Assembly: GCF_032116555.1 (NCBI RefSeq)
Contig: NZ_CP134949.1
Coordinates: 3,100,001-3,164,000, forward strand
Reading direction: 5' to 3'
Length of the DNA stretch: 64,000 bases
DNA from: Halobaculum sp. XH14
GTDB taxonomy: Archaea; Halobacteriota; Halobacteria; Halobacteriales; Haloferacaceae
The notes under the pieces are model-generated. The model ran no database searches and was not told the DNA's origin. It was given only the letters and a program-made list of their open reading frames with translations. Positions 16,631 through 25,556 of the stretch are shown piece after piece. The translations under genes and the position numbers were made by a program. Within the stretch, counting starts at the first letter, position 1. Each line of letters opens with the position of its first letter.

Positions 16631-17752
16631 ATGAGCGACGCACGCGGCGCCGAGTTCTGCCCGCGCTGTGGCGACCCCGTCCCCGAGCGGGACGAGCCGC
16701 TGCCCGGCGAGCCGCGCGACCGCGACCGGGTGCTCTGTGACGCCTGCTACTTCGAGGACTTCGACCTCGTCGACGCGCCCGACCGGGTTGAGGTGCCCGT
16801 CTGCGGGGGCTGTGGCGCGGTCCACCGCGGGAACCGCTGGGTCGACGTCGGCGCGCGCGACTACACCGACGTCGCCGTCGAGGCGGTCTCGGAGTCGCTC
16901 GGCGTCCACCTGAAGGCCGAGGACGTGCGCTGGGGGGTCGAACCTGAACAGGTCGACGAGACGACGATCCGGATGCACTGTACGTTCGCCGGCGTCGTCC
17001 GCGACGTGCCGGTCGAGGCCGAGTTCACCGTCCCCGTCAAGATCTCGCGTGGCACCTGCGACCGCTGTGGCCGCATCGCCGGCGGCTCCTACGCCGCGAC
17101 GGTGCAGGTGCGCGGCGTCGACCGCGTCCCCGACCCGGCCGAGCAGCGCGAGGCCGTCGAGATCGCCGAGTCGATGGTGGCGGATCGGGAGGCCGACGGC
17201 GACCGCGACTCGTTCATCACCGAGATCACCGACCAGCCCGAGGGGAAGGACGTCAAGCTCTCGACGAACAAGCTCGGGAAGGCGGTGGCGACGCGGATCA
17301 CCGAGCGACTGGGCGGGAGCTACACCGAGGCGCCGACGCTCGTCACGGAGGACGGCGACGGCAACGAGGTGTACCGGGTCACGTTCGCCGTGCGACTGCC
17401 GAAGTTCCGCCCCGGCGACGTCATCGACCCCGACGACGGCGACGGGCCGGTGCTCGTCAGGTCCGTGCAGGGCAACCTCAAGGGCGTCAGGCTCCGGACC
17501 GGCGAGCGCTACGAGGCGGGCTGGGAGGACGGCGAGACGCCCGAGGCCGAGAAGCTGGGTGAGGCGGCCGACGCTGCGGAGACGACCGTCGTCACCGTCG
17601 AGGACGAGAACGCCGTGCAGGTGCTCGACCCCGAGACGTACGAGGCCGTCACCGTTCCCAACCCCGAGTTCTACGACGGCGACGAGTCGGCGGACGTGCT
17701 GAAGACCGACGCGGGGCTGTTCGTGGTGCCGGCCGACGAGAGGGAGGAGTAG
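16631..17752 (+). CDS. NMD3-like zinc-ribbon protein
   Basis: A 373-residue homolog of eukaryotic NMD3, the 60S export adaptor; the archaeal protein presumably acts in ribosome biogenesis or on the large subunit, but its role is not established. The N-terminus holds paired zinc motifs: CPRCG (8-12), CDACY, CGGCG and CDRCG (about 150), the arrangement of the NMD3 treble. A TATA-like GCTTAAACC precedes ATG 16631 by about 30 nt. It stands alone on the plus strand between a membrane gene and a small HTH gene. Confidence 0.88.
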   Translation: MSDARGAEFCPRCGDPVPERDEPLPGEPRDRDRVLCDACYFEDFDLVDAPDRVEVPVCGGCGAVHRGNRWVDVGARDYTDVAVEAVSESLGVHLKAEDVRWGVEPEQVDETTIRMHCTFAGVVRDVPVEAEFTVPVKISRGTCDRCGRIAGGSYAATVQVRGVDRVPDPAEQREAVEIAESMVADREADGDRDSFITEITDQPEGKDVKLSTNKLGKAVATRITERLGGSYTEAPTLVTEDGDGNEVYRVTFAVRLPKFRPGDVIDPDDGDGPVLVRSVQGNLKGVRLRTGERYEAGWEDGETPEAEKLGEAADAAETTVVTVEDENAVQVLDPETYEAVTVPNPEFYDGDESADVLKTDAGLFVVPADEREE

Positions 17753-17813
17753 GGCCGAACCGAGCGGACGTGGGACCGAAGCGGATCGGGGACGGTGCGG
17801 CGGGTCGCCCCGG

Positions 17814-17999
17814 TCAGTCCGCGCTGGCGGGACGGGGCGCCGCCGCGGCCACGTCCGACCCGCCGGTTCCGAGACCGAAGCGCTCACAGAGCGTCTCGAA
17901 CCGCTCCTCGGACACGCCGGCCCGCGTTGCCGCCTGTGTCGCCGTGAGCGTTCCCGCGCCGTACAGCGTCAGCGCCGTCTGGACCGCGCTCCGCGTCAT
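17814..17999 (-). CDS. Small HTH-like haloarchaeal protein, 61 aa
   Basis: Begins MTRSAVQTALTLYGAGTLTA; residues 17-45 (LTATQAATRAGVSEERFETL) look like a short helix-turn-helix in which TQAATRAGVS is the turn. I recall a similar haloarchaeal family as DUF7317 (unverified). Start ATG 17999 is preferred over 18026 because the AT-rich element near 18026 (GGATTATG) would be the TATA box at the right spacing. The tail is Ala/Pro-rich. Probable DNA-binding function, inferred only. Confidence 0.6.
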   Translation of the reverse strand: MTRSAVQTALTLYGAGTLTATQAATRAGVSEERFETLCERFGLGTGGSDVAAAAPRPASAD

Positions 18000-18135
18000 G
18001 CCCACCGCTTGTGCAAGGGAATACATAATCCTTCGTGAGATAATATGTCATGAAGGGCGTGGGATCGGCGGCGATGGCATTCAGTGTCGGTAAAACGTCC
18101 TCGAACCTCCCGCCGCGCGGTCGCTCCCGTGGATC

Positions 18136-20064
18136 TTACTCGCCCCAGACGTCCGAGAGCGGGTGGTCGGCCATCGGGTCGTCGCCGTCCTCGTCGGGAC
18201 TCGACCCGTTCGCGGACGGGTCGGAGCCGGTGGAGTCGGACGACCCGCCACCCGTGCGACCCGAGTTCGCGTTCCCGCCCGAACCCGAGACGGCCCCGTT
18301 CCGGAACCCGTCGCCACCGCCCCGAACGCTTCGGCCTGCTCGGCCGCCTCGACCGCTCCCGCCGCCGCGACCCCGTCGGGCGCTCGACGGGCCCGGTTCG
18401 GCGTCCATCCCGGCGAGCGCGGCCGCCGGGTCGAACTCGGGGAGGTCCGGTTCGGTCATCCGGTCGACCTGCTCGCGGAACCACGGCGGCGTGTCGTGCT
18501 CGGCGCGCTCGAACAGGTCGAGCAGGCTCGCGTCGGCCAGGTACGTCGCGCCGTGGTCGTCGGGCGCGCGAACGACCCGGCCACAGCCCTGGATGACCGT
18601 CCGGAGCGCGGCGCGGTGGTACCACGCCCACTGGCCGTCCTCCAGCCGGCTGGCGACCCGCGAGTCGCCCGTGTTGAGGTACGGCGCCTTGCAGAGCACC
18701 TGCCAGCGGCAGCGGTCGCCCTTCAGGTCCAGCGCCTCCTCCATCTTCACGGAGACGAACACCTCGGGGTCGCGGCTCGCCTTCCACTCCTCCAGTTGCA
18801 CGTCGCGGTCCTCGCGCTCGTGGCTTCGAACCCGGGCGCTCACGCCGAACTCGCCGAACTTCTCGGCCAGTTGATCGGCGATGGCGTAGCTGTGGGCGTG
18901 GATCAGCCCCTTCTCGTCGGGGTGTTCGGCCATCAGGCGGAGACAGAGCCTGGCGACCTTCGGGAGCGTCTCGTCCCGGTGCTCGTAGGTCATCTTCCCC
19001 TGGGTGACGTCGTACAGCGGCCGGTGCTCGACCGGGAACGTGTGCTCGACGTCGACGAGCGCGACGTTCCCTGGAGCCAGTCCGACCTGCCGGCAGAACG
19101 CCTCCTTGTTGAGGATGGTCGCAGAGAGCAGGCAGTGCCTGTTCCCGCGGTCCCAGACCGTGTGTTTCAGGTACTTCTCGGGGTCGAGCGGTTTGATTGC
19201 GAGTTCGCCGCCCTCGCCGTCGGGCTGGTCGACGACCCACGTCGTCGACGAGTCACGGTCGCGGTAGTCCTCGAGGAACCAGTTCAGCTCCGAGCGGAGC
19301 TCCTGGAGGCGGTCCCGGCGGGCGGCCTCCTCGGCGGTCAGGTCGCCCTTGGCGAGCAAGTCGTCCTTCGCGCGCTCGCAGACGCCGGCCAACTGGTCGG
19401 CGAAGCGGGCGGTGCGCTCGACGGGTCCGACCTCGTGGTTGTGCACGTCGGGCACGGTGATGTCGTCCCAGACGGGCACGGTGCGGGGCTTCAGCTCGAT
19501 GGTCGCGTACATCTCGGCCCACTCGGCGAGCCCGTGGGCCTCGTCGACGACGACGACGTCACGCTTGCGGAACACCTCGGAGCCGGCGGTCTGCATGAAG
19601 TACGCCAGCGTCATCGCCGCGATGGGACGGTTCGAGGCGATGGCGCGGTCGGAGTAGTACGGACAGCGGTGCTTGACCGAGCAGTCGTAGCCGCGCTGGC
19701 GGGCGCAGGGCGCCCGGTTCACGGGCGTCGTCTCCTCGCCGGGGAGGATGCAGGTGTAGTTCGACTTCCCGCGGATGACGTTGAGGTCCTCCAGCAGGTC
19801 GTCCGCGGCGACGTCGTCGAGCTGTGACACCTGCGGGGTGGTGTAGTACGCGCCGGCGGCCTGCGAGGGGCTGGCGTCCTCGACGGTCCGGGCGGCGCCG
19901 GCGACGGCGCGCGCGAGGAGGGACTTCCCGCTCCCGGTCGGCGCGCGCACGAGGACGACGTCGTTGCCGGCGGCGAAGGCGTCGCGGATGTCCTCCAGGG
20001 CCCGTTCCTGGGCGCCGCGGAAGGAGGGCGCGGGGAACGACGGGAGGATTCGCTCGGGGTCCAC
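18136..20064 (-). CDS. XPD/DinG-type ATP-dependent DNA helicase (Fe-S)
   Basis: Superfamily 2 helicase of 642 residues. Walker A APTGSGKS (41-48), four Cys spaced as in the XPD/DinG iron-sulfur domain (C105, C120, C128, C134), Walker B/DEAH in VVVDEAHG (171-178), motif III-like LLSATIL (about 325) and motif VI QGCGRVVRAPDD (about 510). The family unwinds DNA 5' to 3' in repair or replication-fork rescue; which role applies here is not shown. A Gly/Ser/Arg-rich tail of about 100 residues follows the helicase core (about 540 on), likely disordered. Start ATG 20064 is the only good one. Convergent with NMD3 and the small HTH gene. Confidence 0.93.
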   Translation of the reverse strand: MDPERILPSFPAPSFRGAQERALEDIRDAFAAGNDVVLVRAPTGSGKSLLARAVAGAARTVEDASPSQAAGAYYTTPQVSQLDDVAADDLLEDLNVIRGKSNYTCILPGEETTPVNRAPCARQRGYDCSVKHRCPYYSDRAIASNRPIAAMTLAYFMQTAGSEVFRKRDVVVVDEAHGLAEWAEMYATIELKPRTVPVWDDITVPDVHNHEVGPVERTARFADQLAGVCERAKDDLLAKGDLTAEEAARRDRLQELRSELNWFLEDYRDRDSSTTWVVDQPDGEGGELAIKPLDPEKYLKHTVWDRGNRHCLLSATILNKEAFCRQVGLAPGNVALVDVEHTFPVEHRPLYDVTQGKMTYEHRDETLPKVARLCLRLMAEHPDEKGLIHAHSYAIADQLAEKFGEFGVSARVRSHEREDRDVQLEEWKASRDPEVFVSVKMEEALDLKGDRCRWQVLCKAPYLNTGDSRVASRLEDGQWAWYHRAALRTVIQGCGRVVRAPDDHGATYLADASLLDLFERAEHDTPPWFREQVDRMTEPDLPEFDPAAALAGMDAEPGPSSARRGRGGGSGRGGRAGRSVRGGGDGFRNGAVSGSGGNANSGRTGGGSSDSTGSDPSANGSSPDEDGDDPMADHPLSDVWGE

Positions 20065-20572
20065 TTGTTCGGTGTATGGCTTCGTCGCTGTCGGCGTAAG
20101 GGTGTCGGATGGTGTCGTCGTCCGGTGTTTTGTTGACTAGTTACCGTGAGTGACGTTCGAGTACGGATGGTCGGTCTCGCGTTCGGTCTGGACGTAGTGA
20201 CGACCGCGAAAGCCCCCGCGGCCCCGTTCAGTCCCACCCGGTGGATGGTCGGCCGAGCGACGGAGGCCGACTACCGCATGCGTCGCCGTGGGTAGTCCAC
20301 GGTGACCCTTGCGCGGCCAGCCGGCGGTGGCGCTGGCAGCAGGGGTGCGGTCGGCGCGTGCTGGCGAATGGCGCGCGTGACGGCGAGCCCCGGAGGGGCG
20401 ATGCGACGCGCGCGAGGGACGAGCACCACAGCGACCGAGCGAAGCGAAGGAGCGAGGAGCGCAGGAGGCTGGGGAGGGCGAGGCCCTACTCACCGCCAGC
20501 AGTAGTGATCTGCTTCGTCGGCCAGCCGACGAAGATTCGCTTCACCGTTCAATCAACGCCTCACCCCAAAAA
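20065..20572. repeat. Repeat-rich intergenic region between the helicase and the CxxC gene
   Basis: About 500 bases without a supported gene. It contains, in reverse orientation, the GGGGGCTTTCG core (CGCGAAAGCCCCC near 20206-20217) beside a TTCAGTCCCACC block matching the upp-lpdA gap; a hairpin CCGTGG/CCACGG (20286-20302); and, at about 20370-20460, a module (GGCGCGCGTGACGGCGAGCC onward) that is nearly identical for about 60 bp to the reverse complement of 51998-52059. The helicase promoter lies at its left edge. Confidence 0.75.
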
Positions 20573-20791
20573 TCACTCTCCACCGTCACCGAGTTCCGAA
20601 ACGTCCCGCTCGGAAACCTCCTCGTCCTCGGGCAACCGATCGATGCAGTCGTAACAGAGGAAGTGCTCGGTCCCGTCCGCGAGTTCGAGCGTCAGGCCGT
20701 CCGTGCTCCCCGTCTCGAACGACCACAGGTCGCCGATGCCGCCGCCGACCCGCACCCGCCGGCCGCAGCCGTCACAGGCCTGTTTCGCCAT
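20573..20791 (-). CDS. Small zinc-ribbon (CxxC...CxxC) protein, 72 aa
   Basis: MAKQACDGCGRRVRVGGG carries the first CxxC (C6, C9) and FLCYDCIDRLPE the second (C46, C49), spaced for one zinc site; the rest is acidic. I recall it as a haloarchaeal DUF7561-type protein (unverified). TATA-like GTTTTTGTACC (minus strand, near 20815) sits about 27 nt from ATG 20791. A T5 run follows the stop directly (minus strand 20572-20568) and probably ends transcription. Role unknown, perhaps protein or RNA binding. Confidence 0.7.
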   Translation of the reverse strand: MAKQACDGCGRRVRVGGGIGDLWSFETGSTDGLTLELADGTEHFLCYDCIDRLPEDEEVSERDVSELGDGGE

Positions 20792-20866
20792 ACTCCCTCT
20801 CGGGGCAGGGGGTACAAAAACGCCCGGCCAAGGTTCTTACTCGCCGGGAGCCAACTCGTCGGGGAC

Positions 20867-21823
20867 GTGGAGCTGAACTGCGAGGGCTGTGCGGGCTGCT
20901 GTCTCGACTGGCGGCCGCTGGGGGGCGTTCACGCGAGCGACGCGAGTGTGAACTCGGGGGATTCGTCCCCCGTAGTGCCGGACCACGAGCGTCGCGGCCG
21001 CTACCGCGCGCTGGACGCCACCTACAACCTCGTGCCGCTCACCCGCGACGAGGTCCGGGCGTTCCTCGATTCGGGCTACGGCGACGTGCTCGTCCCGCGA
21101 CTGTTCGAGTCGTTCGCGGACGACCCCGGGCGCGCGGTCACCGTCGACGGCCACGAGGTCGCGGCGATGGGCGAGCGACCGCTGTTCCTCGTGGGGCTCC
21201 GCAAACACCCCAAGCCCGTCGCGCCGTTCGGTCACGACCCCGTCTGGCTCGACGCCTGCGCCTTCCTCGATCCGGAGACGCTCCAGTGTCGCGTCCACGG
21301 CGACGACCTGTACCCGGAGACCTGCGGCACCTACCCGGGTCGGAACCTCGACCTCGACCGGGAGACCGAGTGCGAGCGCGTCGAGGCCGCCCACGGCGAC
21401 CCCGGCGAGCGCCTGCAGGACCGGTCGGTGCCCGAGGACCTCCCGCCGCCCGCCTTCGGCCCGCAGGCGCTCGGCTCGACCGTGTTCGCCTACCCCGAGC
21501 CGGACGACCTCCGGGGCGTCGTCGCCCGCCTCGAGGCCGGCGAGTCGACACGCGAGGACCGCGCGCTGTTCGTCGGCGCGGCCGCGGGCTCGGCGCCGGG
21601 GATGGCCGAGGTGAACGAGGACCGGGCCGAGGAAGCCAGGGAACTGGCCCGCGACGCGGATTCGTGGGTCGGCCGCGCCGCGAGCGAGTGGGCCGCGGCG
21701 GCGGAGTCGGCGGGCGGTCCCGGCGCTTCCGCCGAGGACGCCCCCGACCCGTACCGCGTCGAGGAGGACCGCGGCGCGCCGCCGACCCCGGGCTGGGACG
21801 CGCTGTACGGGGACGGCTCCTGA
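20867..21823 (+). CDS. YkgJ-type cysteine-cluster protein with repeat-derived insertion
   Basis: A 318-residue protein of the YkgJ/Fe-S-oxidoreductase-like metal cluster family. The N-terminus MELNCEGCAGCCLDW gives C5, C8, C11 and C12, and DACAFLDPETLQCRVHG plus YPETCGTYPG supply the later Cys, as in family members that chelate Zn or Fe. Residues 21-36 (VHASDASVNSGDSSPV) come from a hairpin repeat that also occurs between genes; they separate WRPLGG from PDHERRGRYRALD. The start is GTG 20867, with TTCTTAC at about -27. The C-terminal 60 residues are Ala/Glu-rich. Biochemical role unknown. Confidence 0.82.
   Translation: MELNCEGCAGCCLDWRPLGGVHASDASVNSGDSSPVVPDHERRGRYRALDATYNLVPLTRDEVRAFLDSGYGDVLVPRLFESFADDPGRAVTVDGHEVAAMGERPLFLVGLRKHPKPVAPFGHDPVWLDACAFLDPETLQCRVHGDDLYPETCGTYPGRNLDLDRETECERVEAAHGDPGERLQDRSVPEDLPPPAFGPQALGSTVFAYPEPDDLRGVVARLEAGESTREDRALFVGAAAGSAPGMAEVNEDRAEEARELARDADSWVGRAASEWAAAAESAGGPGASAEDAPDPYRVEEDRGAPPTPGWDALYGDGS
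20927..20974. repeat. Hairpin repeat inserted in frame in the YkgJ-type gene
   Basis: Arms GTTCAC (20927-20932) and GTGAAC (20948-20953) are followed by GGGGGA-TTCG-TCCCCC (20956-20971), a perfect stem with a TTCG tetraloop. The first arm and the GCGAGCGACGCGAG core match the intergenic repeat at 8613 (GTTCACGCGAGCGAAGCGAG). The element begins on a codon boundary and spans 16 codons, leaving the frame open. Confidence 0.75.
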
Positions 21824-21909
21824 CGCGAACGACGCCTCCCCGACGCCCCGAGTATCAACCGAGCACGCGGAGGCACCATAATTAATTCCGGGGGTCGCGT
21901 GAACCTGGT

Positions 21910-22899
21910 ATGCGCGTCCTCGTCACCGGCGCGACCGGCTTCGTCGGGAGCCGGCTCGTGCCCCAACTCCTCGCGGCGGGCCACGACGTCACCGTGCTCG
22001 TCCGCGACGCCGACGCCTACGAGGCCCCCGACGGCGTCAGGGTCCTGGAAGGCGACCTGCTCGAACCCGGCTCGTTCCGCCTCGTGGCCGGTGCGGGCGA
22101 GACGCCGGGTCAGCCGCTCGACCGGCTGCTCGAGGCGCTCGACGTCGAGGCGGCCTACTACCTCGTTCACTCGATGCGCGCCGGCGAGGACTTCGCCGAG
22201 CGCGACCGGACCGCGGCGGGCACGTTCGCCGAGGCGGCCGGGGCGGCAGGCGTCGACCGCGTCGTCTACCTCGGTGGCCTCGGCGAGGCGGGCGAGGAGG
22301 GCGATCTCTCCGAGCACCTCGCCTCCCGGCGCGAGGTCGAGGCCGTGCTCGCCGGGGGCGAGTACGACCTCACGACGCTGCGCGCGGGGCTCGTCGTCGG
22401 CGACGGCGGCGCGAGCTTCGAGATGGTCCGCCAGCTCGCAGAGCGGCTCCCGGTCATGATCACGCCGCGCTGGGTGCGCACGGAGTGCCAGCCCATCGCC
22501 GTCGCCGACGTCGTCGCCTACCTCGTCGGCGTCCTCGACGCGCCAGCGACCGCCGGAGGGACGTTCGAAATCGGCGGCCCGGAGGTGCTCACCTACGGGG
22601 AACTGCTCGGCCGGACGCGGCGCGAACTCGGCGGCCGGCTCCTCGTGGTTCCCGTCCCGGTGCTCTCGCCGGGGCTCTCGTCCCGCTGGGTCACGCTCGT
22701 CACCGACGTCGAGCCGTCGGTCGTCAGACCGCTCGTCGCCGGACTCGCCACGCCGATGGTCGTCGGCGACGACGCCATCCGCGAGCACGTCCCGGTGACG
22801 CTGACGCCGCTGGAGGAGGCGATCAGGACGGCGATCGGCGGGGACGGGACCCCGGACGCGGACGGGACGGAAACCCCCGCGGCCACGGCGGGGGACTGA
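21910..22899 (+). CDS. NAD(P)-binding atypical SDR (NDUFA9/NmrA-like)
   Basis: A 329-residue Rossmann protein: dinucleotide loop GATGFVG (7-13), YYLVHSM near 84, VYLGGLGE near 123, and a substrate-domain half (TECQPIAVADVVAYL). The layout matches atypical short-chain reductases related to complex I subunit NDUFA9 and NmrA; the YxxxK catalytic pair is not clear, so it may be a sensor or assembly factor rather than an oxidoreductase. Stop 22899 is 3 bp before the GTG of the membrane gene at 22903, so the two are co-transcribed. Confidence 0.88.
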   Translation: MRVLVTGATGFVGSRLVPQLLAAGHDVTVLVRDADAYEAPDGVRVLEGDLLEPGSFRLVAGAGETPGQPLDRLLEALDVEAAYYLVHSMRAGEDFAERDRTAAGTFAEAAGAAGVDRVVYLGGLGEAGEEGDLSEHLASRREVEAVLAGGEYDLTTLRAGLVVGDGGASFEMVRQLAERLPVMITPRWVRTECQPIAVADVVAYLVGVLDAPATAGGTFEIGGPEVLTYGELLGRTRRELGGRLLVVPVPVLSPGLSSRWVTLVTDVEPSVVRPLVAGLATPMVVGDDAIREHVPVTLTPLEEAIRTAIGGDGTPDADGTETPAATAGD

Positions 22900-22902
22900 G
22901 CG

Positions 22903-23676
22903 GTGGACGGGCGCTCCGAGCCCGGATCGGGCGCGGACGCCGAGGGGGCGGAGTCCGCGAACGAGCCGGAGCGGCTGCCGCCCGCCTCGCCGGCGTACGG
23001 TGACGCCTGGACCTACGAGAGCATCGTCGGCGCGGTGCCCGGCACGGACCTCTCGACCGCGGCGGCCGTGACGATCCAGGTCGTGTCCTTCGAGGCGGCC
23101 GTGCTCGCGCTCGCGGCGGCGTACGGGCTCCCGGACGCGGCCGTCGCCGGCACCGTCGCCGTCGCCGTCGCGGGGGTCGGCAGCGTGCTGATGACCCGGA
23201 TCGCGTCCGCGAACCGGATCCTCTCCGCGCCGACGCGGTACTACCGGCTGCTGTTCGGTTCCAGCATCGAGGTGGTGCTCGGGGTCGTCGCGTTCTGCGC
23301 GCTCGTCACCTACCTGTTCGTGGTCGAACCGGCGTCCTCGTCGCTCCTGACGGAGCTGTTCGGCCCCGAGCCGCCCGTGCCGGCCGTGTTCCTCGCGCTG
23401 CTGGTGCTGTGGGACCTCTGTTACCGCATCGGCACCTCCTGGTGGACGGCGGTCGTCTCGCTCGTCCGCGAGGTCCGGTTCGGCCCGACCGGGGAGACGG
23501 CAGCCGCGTTCCGGCGGCTCGACCGGACGAACGTCGTCTTCGCGCTCTGTCAGCTCGCGCTGGTGCCGTTCGTCGCGGACCGCCCGGTCCTGGTTGCGGC
23601 TATCGGCGGCCACGTCCTCGCAGTAACAGCCGTCTCAGCCGTCGCGGTGGGCCTCTCGACGCGTCGGTGTCGGTGA
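22903..23676 (+). CDS. Membrane protein of a conserved haloarchaeal family, 257 aa
   Basis: An acidic N-terminus (about 1-30) precedes the conserved YGDAWTYESIVGAVPGTDLS and about six hydrophobic segments (for example VVLGVVAFCALVTYLFVV and VFLALLVLWDLCYRIGTSWW). I recall it as DUF7530 (unverified). Function unknown. The start is GTG 22903, 3 bp after the preceding SDR stop, implying translational coupling. Confidence 0.75.
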   Translation: MDGRSEPGSGADAEGAESANEPERLPPASPAYGDAWTYESIVGAVPGTDLSTAAAVTIQVVSFEAAVLALAAAYGLPDAAVAGTVAVAVAGVGSVLMTRIASANRILSAPTRYYRLLFGSSIEVVLGVVAFCALVTYLFVVEPASSSLLTELFGPEPPVPAVFLALLVLWDLCYRIGTSWWTAVVSLVREVRFGPTGETAAAFRRLDRTNVVFALCQLALVPFVADRPVLVAAIGGHVLAVTAVSAVAVGLSTRRCR

Positions 23677-23677
23677 G

Positions 23678-23848
23678 CTACTCACCCTTCATTCGCTGGA
23701 ACTGATCGAGGAGCGCCTCCGCGGACTCGCCGGAGTCGTAGGAGAGTTCGCCGCGGTACTCGCTGCGTTCCTCCGCGAACTCGGTGTCCACTTGCGCTTT
23801 CTGCTCGCGCCGTTCGTGTTCGTCCTCGTCGTAAGCACCCATCGACAT
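23678..23848 (-). CDS. Small conserved haloarchaeal protein, 56 aa (DUF5786-like)
   Basis: MSMGAYDEDEHERREQKAQV, then YRGELSYDSGESAEALLDQF, is a highly charged, helical protein that I recall as DUF5786 (common to haloarchaea). The stop overlaps nothing but lies 1 bp from the convergent gene's TGA at 23676. A TATA-like CATAAG (minus strand, about 23875) is 27 nt from ATG 23848. Role unknown. Confidence 0.75.
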   Translation of the reverse strand: MSMGAYDEDEHERREQKAQVDTEFAEERSEYRGELSYDSGESAEALLDQFQRMKGE

Positions 23849-23966
23849 GGTACGCCATCACTTGGCAAACGGTACTTATGAATGTAACGGTCCTTCACGT
23901 CCGGTCGGAGCGTGGGTCCTCCCGCGATGCGGAGGGTTGAAACCCGGTGCGGGCCGAGGTAAGAGC

Positions 23967-25007
23967 GTGGCTCGCCCCCTTCGCTTCCGGTACGCCCCCG
24001 GCTCCTGGTCGCGCTCGCGCGTCGAGTCGGACGTGTACCGGCCGCTCGACTCCAACCTCGGGGCGACGATGGACGACCCGTGGTTCAAACCGCCGGACGG
24101 CTACGAGGCCGTCCGGCTCGACATGGACGACGGGAGCCTCGCGCTGTTCTGCTGGACCGACGACGAGGGGCCCGACGGGCTGAACGGCGGCGGTCCCGCG
24201 GGCTACTGGCTCGGCAACACGGAGACGCCCTCCTCGCTGTGGCGCACCGACAAGTACGCCTTCGAGGCCGCGCCGTACCCGGTGCGTCGCTGGGCCGAGC
24301 GCGAACTCCTGGCCGGCCTCCACGACGAGGAGCCGTGGCTCGCGGACTACCCGCACGTCTCGTGGTACTTTCTCACCGTCTTCTGTTCGAAGGACGGCGC
24401 GGGGACGACCCGGGAGTTCTTCCGCGAGCACGCCGCCGGCTTCCCCGACGCGACCCGCGAGGCGGCGCTCGACTTCTACGAGGAGTTCCTCGACACCGGC
24501 GTCCTCGATCCGTACCGCGAGGAGATGGCGAGCAAGCTCGGCACCTCCGAGTACTTCGACGAGACGCGGATGACCGCGACGATGGGCGAGTTCGACGTGG
24601 CGCGCCTGCTGACGCTCGCGGACTACGAGATCGTGCCCGAGATCGAGGTGACGACCGACCACGTCATCGACTACCGCGTCGAGCGCGGGGACGGCACCTC
24701 GACGCTCGTGGAGGTGACCCGGCCGGTCGCGCTGAACCGCCGGAGCGCGAACAATCCGCTCACCGCCATCCGCGACACCGTCCAGACGAAGACCTCCGGG
24801 CAACTGGAGGAACACGGCGGCGGCGTCACCCTGTTCGTGGACTGCTCGTCGTTCCGCGACGACGCCTGGGCGGCGCTCCGGGGCGAGCAACCCGACGTGG
24901 GCCACCGCCCGGCGGTCGTCTTCCGGAGCCGACCCGACGGCCGGACCGAGGCCTACAGCAGGGGAAGCGTTCCGCTGGAACTGGACGACGCTGTCGAGTG
25001 GGTGTGA
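23967..25007 (+). CDS. Conserved haloarchaeal protein, 346 aa (DUF5784-like)
   Basis: Soluble acidic protein beginning MARPLRFRYAPGSWSRSRVE, with RPLDSNLGATMDDPWFKPP, LADYPHVSWYFLTVF and GVTLFVDCSSF as apparently conserved blocks; I recall it as DUF5784. GTG 23967 is preferred because the family pattern includes MARPLRFRYAPGSW; the ATG at 24069 would cut this off. The C-terminal half (about 220-345: DYRVERGDGTSTLVEVTRP, TKTSGQLEEHGG, VFRSRP) is reminiscent of restriction-endonuclease-like folds, which is only a guess. Confidence 0.72.
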   Translation: MARPLRFRYAPGSWSRSRVESDVYRPLDSNLGATMDDPWFKPPDGYEAVRLDMDDGSLALFCWTDDEGPDGLNGGGPAGYWLGNTETPSSLWRTDKYAFEAAPYPVRRWAERELLAGLHDEEPWLADYPHVSWYFLTVFCSKDGAGTTREFFREHAAGFPDATREAALDFYEEFLDTGVLDPYREEMASKLGTSEYFDETRMTATMGEFDVARLLTLADYEIVPEIEVTTDHVIDYRVERGDGTSTLVEVTRPVALNRRSANNPLTAIRDTVQTKTSGQLEEHGGGVTLFVDCSSFRDDAWAALRGEQPDVGHRPAVVFRSRPDGRTEAYSRGSVPLELDDAVEWV

Positions 25008-25082
25008 CGGCTCGTCAAGAAAACCGGTTCGCGGGGGGCAGGCGGCGTGGCAGACGTCGCCCCGGCCCCGACGCCGCGGATG

Positions 25083-25367
25083 CTAGAACGACAGCGGGGT
25101 CGGGCCGTCCTCGCCGACGGTCGGCGCGTCGCGGTCGCTGTAGTAGCGGCGGCCGACCGCCTCGTGGCCGACGCCCGACTGGAGCGCCTCGTACGCCTCG
25201 CCGGCCGAGGCGAACGTCTCCGCACCCATCCGGCCGAGTACCGTGCCGAGCGACTCCGAACCGTCCTGGAGTTCGATCCGGGTCTCTCCGTACGCGTCGA
25301 TGAGTTCGCCGCTCGTCGCTGGGTACTCGTGTGCTGACAGGAGTTCTCCGGTGCCGTTCAGGCGCAT
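25083..25367 (-). CDS. Small conserved haloarchaeal protein, 94 aa (DUF5789-like)
   Basis: Begins MRLNGTGELLSAHEYPATSG and contains ELIDAYGETRIELQDGSESL and VGHEAVGRRYYSDRDAPTVG, matching the haloarchaeal family that I recall as DUF5789. No membrane segment. A TATA-like element (GCGAATATAACG, about 25388-25399) is about 27 nt from ATG 25367. Function unknown. Confidence 0.78.
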   Translation of the reverse strand: MRLNGTGELLSAHEYPATSGELIDAYGETRIELQDGSESLGTVLGRMGAETFASAGEAYEALQSGVGHEAVGRRYYSDRDAPTVGEDGPTPLSF

Positions 25368-25556
25368 CGTGTGAACGAATCGTCGGGGCGAATATAACGA
25401 TTGTCCATGTACGACCTTCGAGTGGTCGGTAGTCCTTAATGGTCCTTAATCCAGGCCGAGTGACATCCGCCGTCGATGTCGGAGCCGCCGACCCCCACGG
25501 GGCGACCATCGCACGACCATCGGAAGCGCTTTTCGCCGGGGGAGACACCGCCCGGT

